Source of the DNA: Perca fluviatilis
Lineage: Eukaryota; Chordata; Actinopteri; Perciformes; Percidae
NCBI RefSeq assembly: GCF_010015445.1
Contig: NC_053114.1
Span: 20,614,224 to 20,678,223 of the forward strand
Direction: 5' to 3'
Length of the DNA stretch: 64,000 nt
The position numbers were made by a program, and so were the translations under genes. Of the stretch, positions 25,901 through 39,600 are shown piece after piece. Under the pieces are notes generated by a model that had not been told where the DNA came from, ran no database searches, and saw nothing but the letters and a program-made list of their open reading frames with translations. The number at the start of each line of letters is the position of its first letter. The stretch's first letter is position 1.

Positions 25901-26235
25901 CATTCTGGGTGTATGTGCGATAATGCCCGTCTTGTGGAGTGATCCATTATGTAGAGAGTGTGGGGAGGAACGAGATCTGTGAAGGAGTAAATGTCTCGGT
26001 CTTTAGGAGCAATTACTTCAGATGTCTTTAGTGAAACCCGATCTAACAATCATCACGTGTGATAAAGCTCTGAACTAGAGCTTGAAATTGATGTAAAGGT
26101 CACTTCACAAAGTTGGTGAAACCCTTTACCAAATGGAAACAGGAGTTATTTTTTCCTACTTGGACTTGAAAGCATAAAGTTTTTCACCCTATAACCAAGC
26201 CTCTAGTTATTGGAGATGTTGTGTGCTATGTATTG
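22977..26235. other. Non-coding stretch after the last visible formin exon
   Basis: It opens with the GTAAAG donor of the formin intron. It contains a purine-rich low-complexity stretch at about 24000-24180 and a pyrimidine-rich stretch at about 24480-24700. No further exon, RNA gene or mobile element could be supported. Confidence 0.6.
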
Positions 26236-26568
26236 TAGGGATGCACCGATGTATCGGCAGAACATCGGTGTCAGCCTACATTTGCCTTGTCGACTGCCAT
26301 TTGCCTATTGGCAAATAAGACGACATTCACCGATGGCAGTGGCTGATGTTTGTGTTGTTTTTTTGTTTCATAAATTTGCATGATTAAATTTGTGCACATT
26401 CAAAAATAGTGTAATAAAGGGATGAATGACTCATTTTTTTTTTTTTTTTTTATGATGAAGATTTCTTTGTTTCCCCCGTCACAAAAGGGGAAACAACATC
26501 AGTTATTGGCAAAAGTGTTATTTTAAAAATAAATATCAACCCAGTATTTCACAATCAGTTTATCCCTA
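26236..26568. mobile_element. Short hAT-type element (TAGGGATGCACCGAT end), 333 bp
   Basis: It begins TAGGGATGCACCGATGTATC, a terminus typical of hAT elements, and ends TTTATCCCTA at 26568. The flanks are ATGTATTG before and ATGTATTTG after, the same 8 bp except for one inserted T. The inner sequence has palindromic CATTTGCC/GGCAAAT motifs. It has no coding capacity. The inverted termini match only over the outer bases. Confidence 0.75.
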
Positions 26569-26671
26569 ATGTATTTGCAGAGTCAACTTGATGACCCTGT
26601 TTGTGTATATAATTTGGGATCTTTGGCTCATGCAGGTAGCTATCCAGTGCAGACTTTAAATAGCTCGATAG

Positions 26672-27430
26672 TAGGGGTGGTACGGTTCACAAAACCCACG
26701 GTTCGGTTCGTATCACGGTTTTCGGTTCAGTACGGTTCTTATTTTTTCTTTAACACTCCAGAATATACTTCAGCATATAGCTAAAATTAGCATATTGAAT
26801 GCATGTTGCACAAAACGTGCACACAGCGGCAGTTCTATATTGTTTTATTTCATCATAGGTAACGTGAAATCCAAAATGTTCCCACACACCAGACTATAAA
26901 CGACGCTGGCGCATCCTCCAGCTCTGGGCAGCCTCTCTCCCACTTGACATTTCTGCAGGTGACGTGACGTGACTCCACTTGAGGAGCGGTCGGCTCGGTG
27001 TCTCTCAAAATCTGATGAAAATCTTCTAAACTGACCTTTGTCGATCTGAAATGAAGACAGATTCAGCAACTGCATGGCCTATTTCTCGCTTAAAATGTTT
27101 TCAGAAACACGTTTCGGTGAACTATTTTAGTACAATATGAGATCGTATTCTTAACGAGCCGCCATGACGGTCTGTTTTGAAATTTGGGACCAGCCAGACC
27201 CATGTGACGCAATCGTCCAATCAGCTGCCATGGGTTGCGTTTGTCACGCCCATCCCGCTCGTCATTTCCAGTAAGTGTTTTAACATAGGTGTCGAAAGTG
27301 GGCACTACGGCAGTAAGAGGTTAGTGCACATTAACAGTGTACTGACGAACCGTGCGGTACACACACGCTCCGAACAGAGACTAGCGAACCGAGCGGTTCG
27401 GGTGTTTTTTCATGAACCGTACCACCCCTA
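26672..27430. mobile_element. Non-autonomous hAT-type transposon (TAGGGGTGGTACGG ends), 759 bp
   Basis: It has the same termini as the element at 12321 (TAGGGGTGGTACGGTTCA and reverse complement) and a perfect 8-bp duplication, CTCGATAG, at 26664-26671 and 27431-27438. About 90 bp at the right end aligns with the 12321 copy (CACACACGCTCCGAAC, GAACCGAGCGGTTCGG and the terminus). The interior is otherwise different, so the two are separate subfamilies or independent deletion products. No transposase frame is present. Confidence 0.95.
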
Positions 27431-28538
27431 CTCGATAGATATAGGTGTGAATTGTAGTAGGAGATAGGAATTGGCTTCATTTGAGACTCAACCCACCATG
27501 TCTTTCAAAGGTTGTGCTGCACAATCATGAAGACGGAACTGGGGAGAGTGTTAAGTTGAAATGAAAGTCAAAAAAGTAGATAAAAAAAGCAAGTTTGTTT
27601 CCTCCTCTCTCCGTCTCTGTGTGTTCTGTATGCTCAAATGTGAGACATTTGTGGAAAAACTAGCAGTGAGAGTCAGTCATTCTTCCTATCCCGGGGCTGG
27701 GATACTCTAGTGGAATCTGCTGTTAGATGCTTGCCTTTTTGATTTGGCCTCTTATAAACTGTGATATGTGGATTCCACTGCAGGCTACTGTATCCTGCAG
27801 ATTGCGTGTTTGCTTTCTCATTCCTCTTTCACGTTTCTGTCTCTTAATGTCAATGTCAATTATGGGAGAAAGCTTCCCATCCTTCCAAAGTTCCTCAGTG
27901 TACTCTTCACTTTTTGACTTGGTTTTGTCACCGCTTTATCTCCTCCGTTACCTTGCTGCTTTCCCCCAGACATGACATAGGCAAAAAAGAAGGGGTTAAT
28001 TAATCATTTCAGTGAGCGCAAGACAAAAAGAAGAGCACAGACGCTGTCGTCCCAAGATCTATTTAAATTGATGCTACACGTCATTGTTTCAAAAAAGTAA
28101 AGTAGAAGTTGCTGATTTATCTGCATAATATATCATCCACACATCACATGTAGCCCGTGCATTTTTCATTAAGGTGACAGATAATTGCCAAAGAGCTTCT
28201 GTTCCTGAACACAGAGTGCTCACTCCCCCACTTTCACACATGCACACCCATGTATACACGCATAGACATTGTCATCTTAAACCCTGTGTTTTAATTATGT
28301 GCAGGCAGAAGGTTAAAGGCCAGCCCAGGGTTGGGCCATTAGTGGAGTCTAAGACTTGGACAGGTGTACTGCTCTCTGTATTCATGTCCACAATCATCTG
28401 GCCACTTGGAGTCACATCGTCTCACTTATCGCCACACTTGACTGGTGGTTTAGATGTTTAACTGTTCTTGTAGACAAAGGCTGTCCAGATGGGAAAGTGT
28501 ACCTTGACCTGCCTTTGTCTTGTCTGTCTGAGGTGCTG

Positions 28539-28540
<2 letters not shown>

Positions 28541-28573
<33 letters not shown>

Positions 28574-28584
28574 CGTGCGCGCGT
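28541..28584. repeat. (GT)n(GC/GT)n microsatellite
   Basis: About 14 GT units followed by GCGTGCGTGCGCGCGT. It is an alternating purine-pyrimidine run throughout. Confidence 0.93.
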
Positions 28585-31099
28585 ACTGTGTGTACTTTTT
28601 TTTTTGAGACTTTGCACACATGCATTGAACAGATGGAGCAAGAGGGCACCTTAACAAAGTGGCTAGTGCAATTAGGTCCAGCCTGTGCTGTGAGACTTAT
28701 GGAATACTAATTGAGGGATGTAGAGAGCAATGAAGGGAACATTTCCTTTAACCTGTTTATTCAAGTTTTGCTGAGAACAATGCACTTCTCTTTTGGAATG
28801 CCCAGCACAATACAGTCTGATCTGTTGGCCACTTAGCAGCTTTACTTGAGTATTTGGTGATTAATTGTCCCATATCTTTTTTCTACTGCGCTGGCGATTG
28901 AACCAGCAACTTCCAGACCCTCTCTTCTAACCATTACCCTGAATGCAGCACCTAGTGTCTATCCTGGGATAACCAAATGGTATTTATTTGCAAAGACACC
29001 ATGTGCCCTGTGTGTAATACAAACAGTAATTAGCATGAAATGTGTTTCTCTCTGAAAACATTTGGTTATAGATTATGGTTTTCCATGTCGGAGTGATTGT
29101 GATGCTGTTTACTTGTTTCATTACCTTGGAGGCACGGACAAATAATGAAAAATGCCTTTTAATGGCTCCCACTGCTTTTATAGAAGTCTTGCTTCCTGAT
29201 TCAGCGGCCTTTTTCAATAAAACGTGTTAAAATTTGATGCACACACATATCAAATTGTGTTAAAACTAATAATGACTGTATTAGCCTATGCTAAGAGGGC
29301 AAGCTTAACACACCTCTAGCAAATAAAGCCTTATTCATAAAACTGTAATCTCTGTAATCCATGCCCAGTCCAAAATCAAAGAAGATGAGAAAGTGAAATG
29401 GTGTGCCATATATTCACTTGACTGCTTGGAGAGGTCATTGTGATGGATGAGAGTAGAGTGGACACATGCATGCACAAACACACACAGACACCGCGCTCAA
29501 CTGTGCCCACTCATTCCTAATAAAAAAAAACAGATGATAACGAACACCTCTGCACTCTGCTCAATGTCGCTCTGCCGTGCATCCAACATTTTTAGCTGAG
29601 TCCTAAGCTGATCAGGCTCCTCAGATATCCACTTTTAGCTGGATTATGAGGAAGCTGGGCTGTAATAAAGGCTGTGGATCATGAAATGGAAACTGATGTT
29701 CAGCCTGTCGAGCCAAGGACCCTAATCAGCCCATTCACACCAGCTCAGGCCCCAAACAGTATAGGTGAAACTGCTAATGTAGGATTGCTATTCAGCCGGC
29801 TTCTGAAATCCTCCTCATCTTTTCTTTTCTTTCCACATGCATACGGTCTTCTCTTCTGCCTGCCTTGATACACACCTAATGTGCAGGGAACAGAGGCAGA
29901 AAACCAATGGGTAAAAAGTTTGACGCTTTATCAGGGATTTAATTTAGATACACATCTTAGTTTTTATAGGACTAATGTGTCATTGTTTTCTCTCCGTCTC
30001 ACCCTCTGTCTTTCTTTCTCTCTCCCTTTCTCCAGCCCATTTTCTCATGAACCGTTTATGTACATTGATTGAGACTAGGCTCTTACATAGTACTCTAGTT
30101 AATAATGCAGTAAGAAATGAAGTCATTCTCAGCATGGCTTTGTGCTAATTAAATTTTACAGCAGCCTTATCGCCCAGCCACACACATTCCTGGTCCTCCC
30201 ACATTTACCAACGCCAGCAGCCATATCACGAAGCCGTCAGGGAGAGAAAGAGCTAGGGAGATGATTATATGAACTTCTGTTGTTACGGGAGGGAAATGAG
30301 TACTATCTCCCCTTTATATCTATGCCCTCTACAAAGGGAGGCACTTGAGCTCTGTCTCTGTGGTAATACTTTTGGTAAAGGAGCATCAAAAGTGCTATAG
30401 CTATAGCTTTTTCCCCCTCTCATTTCACACATTTGTGTTATTTCTTTATTTGTTTATCTTTTCAGTAGGCTGCCTGTCTGGTTTTGTGCTTCAGGCTAAC
30501 ATTTGCGACCGGTCACACTGGGCCTTGGCAAAAAGAGGTACATCTCTGTTAGCATGTGTTGCTATGGTTGCCACTAAGCTGTCTTGTCTCAGAGGCAAAG
30601 CAGAGAATGTAGGTAGGAGTGATGAAAGGAGATAATGTGTGGTTCAAAATTCTAGTCACCTTCCTGCAATAACCAATCTGTAAACAGTCCCATATTCAGG
30701 TATCATTCTCCGGTGCACCATACTCATACAGAAATACAAACAAACACCAAGGCTCCTGTTGTTGATGATTCCCTGGGCCGCTTTAGTCTGTGGTGATAAA
30801 ATTATCACATTCTTCCAAACTGCCTCATCTCTCTGTCTCTCTCTCTGGCTGTCATTTCTGCTGCCACTCCACCTGCTATGTGTCTTCTCCCTGATCCAGA
30901 AGCTCTCAGTGCAGCGACAGGAGTTTCCATGCTGACAGAGCGGAAAGGCCAGCCCTTAGGCAGCAGGATCTGTTTGATGCTGGATTCCCCTTAGAGAGAG
31001 GGATTTGGGCTTTGCTGATCTGCTATTATACCACCCTCTTATGCCCATACGCTCGTTCCCACGTTTGACTGTATATAGCCACATGCGTTCACTTCAGCA

Positions 31100-31124
31100 C
31101 GCACACACACACACACACACACAC
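31100..31124. repeat. Short (CA)n microsatellite
   Basis: About 12 CA units after GCACG. Confidence 0.9.
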
Positions 31125-33847
31125 ATCCCCTTGAAGACACCCAGCCTTGAGTCACAGGACCATGTTGGGTCTTTGGCCTCTGGGCTAAAGAGCTTCATTA
31201 GTTTGGCACTAGCTTTGATTCTGCATCCTCGGGGGTACAAATTAGCAACCGAAGAAATACTCACTGCGGGACTTTTGCAGATGTATGAACACTTCACAAG
31301 CATGTGATTATCCCTTCCATTCAGGAGAGGGTAACTTAAATCAAGTTTTGTTGAAGTAATTTTAGTGAGGACACTCTCCAAGTAGGCAAGATAAAACTGG
31401 CAATAGAGTGTTACAGTAATGCTGCAGATTTTTGTGTACTTAGCAAACAGATATGAGCAAGTGGATTCATTGCCTACATGTGTGTGTGTATTTGTATTGT
31501 ATGTGCTTGTAAACGTGTGCCACATAACTCCAGCATGTGCATCTGGGTCTGGATGGGTTCTTTCACTGCCTCCGTAAGGGTGTTAATGTGTGGAGATGTA
31601 GCTTGTGCATGTGCATTGTTCGGGACTGTTTTTCATTCGGGTAAAAATTCCTTGAGCTGCTGTCTGCTCTATAATAACCATACTTGACATTTCCCTCTCC
31701 TCCAGCCTGTGGAGACTAGCAGATGCTTTCCATTCCAGCTGAACCCATTAAGGCCTTCTCTTCTCTACTGCTTCCACTAGCATGTCCTTTGGCAGGGTCC
31801 TTCTGAATGTCAAAACTCACTGTTTAGCATCACAATAAAGCAGATACGGTGCAGGCGTAAAGGCAAGGAAATGGCTGCTGGCTGGCAAAGGGCATGGACA
31901 AAAAGATTATTTTAAAATGCTTGCCCTTGCTCAGTGCTGTAGAACCAGGCTTTTTTTTCCTTGATATTCTGCATTTGTAATTTTGAGACATCAAGTTACA
32001 AGAGTGTTGACTTTTCTTCAACAACCGATAGAACCAATGGAATACAGGCAAACATTTGATTTTCTAATTCATCTGGCTTCTGTAACATAAGTGGATCTGT
32101 GCCAAACGTGTTGTTCTGTAGTTGTTTTTTTCATATTTGATGAGCTACTGTCATACAGCTGACTTGCATGTTGAATGCCTCACCCTGAGGTTGTAACGCT
32201 GTCTTGCTGTAAATTCTCCATGGTTTTGTTTTTAACTGTTGTGTTGCTGCTACAATAAGGTGGTAAAATTAAGACATATTTTATAATGCTTGCGGAAAAA
32301 GAGATCCTTATTTTAGTCCCCTCCAAAGGGCGTTTAGCATATTATTTTTGGAAAGGGATGCATCATTTCAATTTCTAGAAGAATCCTAGAACCAAAGTGG
32401 AGTGGCATATGTTGGGGGATAGTTGAAAATGAGTTCTTACCCTTGCTGCTTGTCACATGCATACTGACGAATAGGCAAGACCAAATTACAGCTCACACAT
32501 TTTTCGTTTTTCGTTATGATGGAACTTTGTTGTCCCTGTTGTTGGAAGCAAGACTAACCTGACCCTGCTTTGGGTGCCTCTTTAAATTATTATTTCGATT
32601 CCAAAGCTTCTGTGTTAAGAAATGCCTGTCTCTCACAGAATTTCTCACTTTTTTCATAATTTATAATTTCCATCCAGTGTTACTAAAGAAGTAAATATTG
32701 TGGGGGACAGTAAAACACGTTTTGTAAACAAGCCATATTAATAACTCTTAATTAATTAATCACATTAGAGCCCAGTGGGAATAGGGGTTCGAATTTGTAG
32801 CAAATTCAACAGAAAAAGATGATTGACAGAATATAATGAATAATTTAAGGATTTATACAATAATCTTTGGAAAACTAAATGATAGAATAATTGATCACTT
32901 TAAATATTAATGCAAGTTTTGATTAAATGGGAAAACATAATAACCATGCCCAGTAGATTTGACTATTGTTTTGGTTGTCAGGCTGTGGCGTCGTGGCTAG
33001 TCTTGATTTGTGTACAAACCTGATTATTTTTCTAAACAGGGAGGTAATTAGCCTGGCTAGTGTGAATGGTAATTACAATGTCGGACAAAGAGAAAAGAGG
33101 ATGTCTAAATGTATTTCACAGATAGTTCTGCGTTTTCCACACAGGCAGCCACACACTCGTATACACACAGATTTTATTCAGCATGCAGGAACATCTCCAG
33201 CCAAACTCAATTATTTATAACATCTGTTTTGATATAATGTACATCACATTTGCAAGCTAAAATAATGGAAAATTGCTTATTTGCTTCTTCAGTATAAAAT
33301 GTTCTGATACTGGCACAAACACAGAGCAGGTTGAGTTGGGAGGTTGGGATTTAGCTGGCTGTATTGGCTTTGTTATTTTATGTACCTCATTACTCTCACT
33401 TTGAGTTCCGTTCGTAATGCCATTTGTGCTGTTGTTGCACATATAGAGGGGAGATTCAAAATGTTGCCAGAACTAAGTCATTTAATTTTCTTCAAAGGCA
33501 CAAATAAAGATGACATGCATATGTAGCTGTTACCCACTTGAATTTTGCCTCATGTCCTTTGCTAATTTTTAATATATCCTTTGGCTTGGATCAGAAGTGA
33601 ATAAATTAGATACAGTGTGCTGTTCTTCTAAAGCAAATTATTTACACAGCATGGCTATAGGCCTTCATGGACAAAAGTCCAAAGGGCACATTTAGCATGT
33701 TCAAGTGCTTACTGATCAGAGGAAGAGAAGTCACACCTCCATTTAAAGGGACATTACATGATTGTTGAAATGCCTGCAATAAGTGCTAGGGGTTGCTAAT
33801 TTGAGCAATTGAACAGGTGGACACGTGGACAATCGGATTTGCATCAT

Positions 33848-33935
33848 AGACTGTAAAAATAATGGAAGAAGCTTCCGGGCCTGAAAAGTGAAGCCAATGC
33901 GGAAGTGCTTTGAACCTGCAAGCTATCTCATTTCC
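33848..33935. repeat. Probable dispersed repeat fragment
   Basis: The phrases ATAGACTGTAAAAATAATGG, CTTCCGGGCCTGAAAAGTGA, AGCCAATGCGGAAGTGC and TTTGAACCTGCAA match a dispersed sequence I recall from other teleost genomes. No termini or second copy in this window confirm it. Confidence 0.35.
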
Positions 33936-36311
33936 TTGACAATTTTACCGTAACGTTATCTACAGCAACAGCTTTCCCGACTTCATCTGGAGCTCACAAA
34001 CCGAAAGTAAAGTCTGTTTCTCTCTGCCGTTGTCTTTCACAGCCTAACGTTAGCTCCGATAGCTGACATTAGCTAACTTTAGCGCTTGTTTTAGCAGACC
34101 TCTATAACGTCAGTTAAGTTAACCTTAACTAGACCAGTTCAATGCATGATGTCTGGGAGTTCCAGGTGAACTCATGGAAGATGTTACCGTACGCTGGCTG
34201 CGTAGTGATGCCAGGCTTCAGAGCAGTGGGCTGAGAGTCCATACGACTGACTCCACTCCAAAACACTGACAGAAAGTTGAAAAAAATAAATAAAATAGTG
34301 ACAATGAAAAAAAGAGTGACATGAGACTCCCCTTTATACCAACCTTAAAAAATATATTTTAGGAATCATTCATTTCAGGATTACAGTTAAGGGAAAAGGA
34401 GGAAAAAGAGGCTCTTACACAAGGTCCTCGGGAGTAAGCAAGGATTCTCAGCTCGGCGACTAGACTACACTGGAAAGCTTTAAGAAAAGAGTACCAATAC
34501 CCTTATTTGCCCTGCAAGAGCGCGCACACACACACACACACTCACTCTTAAAGTGCCCCTTAACACCTTTGCTTATTGTTCTCTTCTTACTACATAGACA
34601 GTGTAAGTGTTAGGCTGTCCTGCCATGGGCTCAGATGTGTGAGAGGGTTAATGAACAAGGCTTATCCACCAAGGAAGGGTTTAGAGAGAAGAGGCTGGCT
34701 GCCTGTAAATCATCCATCAGCCTCTCCAGCAAGCCGAGCCTGAGCTCTGACAATGTAAGGTGTTTGGGCTATAGCAGAGGGGACATGATTTATCAGCGAG
34801 GTGAGTTATTATGCGAAAGCCTCTGTATGTGAGAAAGACGGGCAGAACTAAAAGATGATCCTATATCGTTTCATGAAACATGCAAAGACTAGTCAACGGG
34901 TGCCTGTGAAAAATAGCCACGTGAAGTCACTGTGGATAAATGAACCGTGGGTGTGTTTAAGTTTGAATCGAGAACATTGTAAAGAGTTCAACTTCAAAAG
35001 GGACTGTTTCTTCTAAAATAAATGTATAAAAGCCAGCGAGAGCTAAAACTATTTGTGGTGATTTGATGGCATTTCCTAGCTAATTACTATAATCATTGGC
35101 CTTCAAGCTTGTCACTCCGCTGTGTCACATTTAAAAACATCTTGCTTGGAAAGACATGACTAAATGTAGCATTTTTTTCCTTTTCTAATGGATAATTATC
35201 TGTCTCAGGTGTTAGAGAGGGGGAAAATGATGGGCACCAAAATAGATCAGGGAAAGAGAAAAGTCTCTGATCTTCTCCTGTAAGAGTAGTGAAATTAAAT
35301 AATGAAACACTTATCGTTAAACCACTGCGCTTTTCATGTGCAAATTCAACTTCACACATTGACAGTTCTCACTGGCTCTGTAGATGACTGGTTTGGATCT
35401 TACTTATGTCATCTTTTTTTCTTATTGGATGTCATTATCTTTTGTTTTGTCCTCGTTCCCAAGACTGTGAAGGATTCATACTTTGATGAAAGGGGGTAAA
35501 GAAATTGACATCCACTTTAGTATGCTTAAGTGATCCACTTTCAAGATCCAAACAGAGATAAATAAAAATCAACAAACAATGATACAGACCAACTCACCTC
35601 TGATACAGCTTTATCAACATTTCAGAGGTGGTTGATAGACTGAGAGAGACGTGGAGGGAAGAGATGAAAAAACATGGAGGTGTATATGCCTGGAGACTGA
35701 TTGTGTATGTAGTGTATTTCTTTATGGAACCCTTTCAACTATGCCCTAGCTGTTTTTTTTTACTAGTTTGTCAAATGAAGGGGAAGCAGTATTATAGACT
35801 TCATCTTTTACCCCTCCAGCTCGAGGCATAGCTTTAAGCCTAGTGCATACTTTCCGATTATCAAATCCTTGAATCGCTATCTTGCTCTCACTAACATGTA
35901 GTGAAGACTCTATACAATGCTGTTAAAATAGCGGTCCCACACTATAAGGTTCTAGACATGGATTGGGGATTTTTTTTGTTTGGTTGTTTACATTACCTTT
36001 TAAAATGTGGCCTATATCACATTCCAGTGTGAACTGTTTGCGATTTCGAACTGACCCGCATGCGCAAAAGAACGATAACAATGACATCAGACGCAGCACG
36101 CTGTTGCACTAAAGTTAGGGAGGTTATGGAGGAAGTAAGCATTTTCGCTTTTATTTCAAAATGTTTGTGTAATGGCAGCAGGAACATTAATGAGCAGGTG
36201 CTGAGGAAGAGAAGAATGAAGAGAAAGAGAGACAAATTGGCTATTTCTTCACAAACGGAGCGGTTATGGTATGATCCTTCTAGTTTTGATTGAACTGAAG
36301 TATCTCCCCAT

Positions 36312-36374
36312 TAGGGCTGGACGATATGGAGAAAATCAAATATCACGATATTGCAGTCTGAACGTAGCCTTAGA
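36312..36374. mobile_element. Abutting hAT terminus fragments
   Basis: TAGGGCTGGACGATATGG at 36312 looks like the left end of a hAT element related to the one at 42271 (TAGGGCTGGGCGATATGG). About 40 bp later CAGTCTGAACGTAGCCTTAG reads as the inverted terminus (CTAAGGCTACGTTCAGACTG) of another common hAT group. No matching opposite ends or target duplications were found. It is best read as truncated pieces. Confidence 0.45.
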
Positions 36375-36560
36375 AGGGTTTTTGGCCTCTGAACTCATTT
36401 GTGAAGAAAATAAAAGACGAGATTTGAAGGGAAAGAAATGGCTCCTGAGCATTATAGGTTGTGTGTTCGGAATTGTGAAGTCCCGGAAGCCTCTACATTA
36501 AATATTAATTGTTACGCTTTGCTTTTTACTTTATTTATATACTATAGTGACGTCTAGATG

Positions 36561-36667
36561 TAGAGCTGCAAAGATTAATCGATTAGTGGTCAACTGTCAA
36601 TCGATTAATCAAGAAAACAAATTGGTAGATTAATTGACAATGAAAATAATTGTTAGTTGCAGCTCTA
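36561..36667. mobile_element. hAT-type MITE, 107 bp
   Basis: The ends TAGAGCTGCAA and TTGCAGCTCTA are exact inverted repeats. The flanks TCTAGATG (36553-36560) and TTTAGATG (36668-36675) match at 7 of 8 positions, as an old hAT target duplication would. The interior is built from GATTAATCGATTA-type palindromic motifs. It has no coding capacity. Confidence 0.85.
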
Positions 36668-36675
36668 TTTAGATG

Positions 36676-39600
36676 TAGTTCAGCTTTTCCACCTGTGTCC
36701 TTCAGGAGCTCTCAAGACTGCTGTGGATGTTTTGCCTGTAAATGCAAACATATTTAAAAACATCAGGATCAAGAATTCAATTCAAATTGTATCTGACCTG
36801 CACACATATACTGTAAATGGTCACAATGTGTGCGTTGGGAAAGTAATCTCACCTAGTTGTCAGGACTGATAAATCCTGGCTTTTTCTCATATCCTGTGCA
36901 TCCAGCATACAGGTATCAGCTACAGCATAAATCAGTACATTGTGGAACTTATAGTGTATTTTCAGCATTACTTGACATATACATATCTCTGATGATTGAC
37001 GACCCTTGCCAGGAAAGCTTGAGTGAAATTTTTTTTTTTTCGAGCCTCAGCTAATTTAACACACACACACACACACACATAGACTAACGGGCCTCATTGT
37101 ACAAACAACCAGTTTTTTTTATTTAATAGAAATTTACTTCCACTTAATCTTACCGCTCAAAGGTCACAAGGTCAGGTCGGCCAAGTCGCAGACAAATCAC
37201 GTTTCATTCATTGTATTGGTGTAGCAGCAGGAATTTCAGACAGATGCCTCAAATCCCAGAAGATGAAACTCAAACGGTCTGCATGGCTAATTATTACTTG
37301 GCATAAATGGAAACCTGTCTTTTTGTAATATGTGCGAACTGAGTGAGTTACAGCAAAATTCTTTTGAGCGAAGCCGTCCTGACCTTAAACTTTGTGATAT
37401 GGTGTTGTACTGCAAAGCTGATATGTGTTTCTGGATAGGCATAGAGGAAGGCCGAGACGGAAAATTGAAAAGGAGAAGGGAAGGGACAGGGATGCTGAGC
37501 TCAAAGTAAAAACAAATGGAATAAACAATGTTAAGAGACAGGTGTCTATTCCTCTTTTTTTTGTCACTCTCTTCCCCCTCTCTCTCTGTGGCTTTCTCTG
37601 TCTCTCGCTCTCGACTGATGAAATTGCCAATGATTTATAACAAATGTCAGTAGCAGGCGCAGCAGACTGCTGTTTTGTCCCTGTCAGAGCCAAGTAGAGC
37701 CTGAGGTAGGCAGCTTTGCTCATCAATCAAAGCCTCTCTCCTCTCTTCCGCCACCACTGTCAGTACAAAGCTTACTGGATCACCAGCTCTCCAAACCCAG
37801 GGCCAACATGGTTGTCATGGTGATAGTACCATACGTTAGCACAGAAGCTGAAGCAAACAGGAAGTGACACAAAACCTTCAAGGTATCACACTGTCGATAG
37901 AAGCCCTCTTTTTCATATACAGATTATGTGAGTGTGAGTATGAACAGTGCCTTTGTTGGCGCCTGTCAAGCTGCTCCAACCATCCCACATCCAAACACCC
38001 TGTCTCCTCCTCCCAAACCACATCTACAGATTAGTTGTCCATAAATAATTGCAAACACAACAAAATGTCAGCTTACCTGAGTACCTCTAAATTTCAAATT
38101 CACAGATAAGAAGATTTCATGGGTGATCTGTTTCCGCTCGTACTTTGACATACAGGCATGTTTGCCTTTTTGTCTCTCATGAACACACACCGACTGATGC
38201 AAAGTAACTAAACTGTGTTGGTTATTTGAGGATTTGGAAGGAAGAGCCGTCTTTTAATCTATCATTTACAAGCCCTTCACATTACAATTACAGACGATTT
38301 ACTTTTTTCTTCCTTCCTAATTCACACCCCACTGTTAGTTTATGATGAGGTCTTGCTGCTTAATTACAGACCTATTTGAAAGGTCTTTGCCGGCAGAAGC
38401 TAATTTGTTAGGCTGTTTTGTCAGAAGACAGTAGAGGGAGGTTGGTGTCATTTGCTCTTCGCCACCCAAGTACGGCTTACGCAGGAAAATGGCAGCAAGT
38501 AACCTGAACCATGAAAGGCTGTGAACCGTGAAAGGCTGTCAACTGTGTTTTTGAGGAAGAAATAGAAAGCTTTCATTCTGTGGAGTACAGATCTTCAGGT
38601 AGGCTAAATGTGAAAAAGAGACATGGCGATTGATTGTAAATGTAACAAGTCCATTGGTAAGTTGATGAAGAGCTACTGGTAGTTAAAAGTTTTCACAGTA
38701 AATATCCAACAGAAATTAACGGCAGTCTTTAATGTGCTTAATGTGTGTCTTTAATATCAGTAGATAATGATTTTATTTAAATTTTTCATTAAATGTTTCC
38801 AAAACAATTTAAGCATTTTATATTGCAAGTTGTATATTGCAAGTGGTTTTGCTTTCAAAATGTTAATAATCTGATCAACAATTCTTATTAAAAAAAAAAA
38901 AAAAAAGGCCATGTGCTCATAATGTCGCTTGATGATGCACACTACCAGGACATATCCAGGACTCCACTGGATGTGAAAAGTTTAGAGCTGTGTTAGACAT
39001 CTTTTATTCTGATGACATTATTAGTGAAAGATGAGTGATTTTTGTTAATGCAGTCATTGTTTGTGTTGTATACAAAATACTCCTAAGCTTATAGGCATCT
39101 AGTAGCTGTGAAGCGCTTAGTTACAACTTATATTGGAGCAAAATAATGACATTGGAGCCTGAACATGTACAAAGTGCTGTAACTCCATATACGTCTGTTC
39201 TATTCAGCTCTGACAATGTCTTAGTGTTACGTAAGTGCTGTATTCCTGTATATAACATATGCTAAACTGCAGAGTAAACAGCCACAACGTAAAATGCCAA
39301 ACAGATGCACTAAGGAAGGAATATTGACACAGAATACACAGTTTTTACAGTATGCTACAACTATGCAAATTTGCTCTGCTCTGTCCATTCCCAGCCAGAA
39401 ATAGAGAATTTTCTCTAAGAGCACATTAATTGGATGATGGCTTTCTTCTTTTTCCGTTACTTCTCTTACTTGTCATCAATAATTACTGGTTCTGTCTAGG
39501 TTGATTGTCCGTTCTGCTGTACCTCGTTAAAAGAATACTGTGCCCTAGTAGCTTCAATTTAGCATTTAAAAAAAAAATTTAAAGTCTACTTGAACACCTA

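Larger units (their letters stand above)
27439..33840. other. Quiet non-coding stretch
   Basis: No gene or mobile element could be supported. Only short microsatellites (28541-28584, 31100-31124) and low-complexity pyrimidine tracts interrupt it. Several stretches are AT-rich and not obviously repetitive, so conserved non-coding elements could lie here, but that cannot be judged from one sequence. Confidence 0.5.

Noticed and set aside
28356..28710. Several overlapping 63-83-codon frames on both strands
   Set aside because: They cross the GT/GC microsatellite; frames on both strands at once are a repeat artefact.
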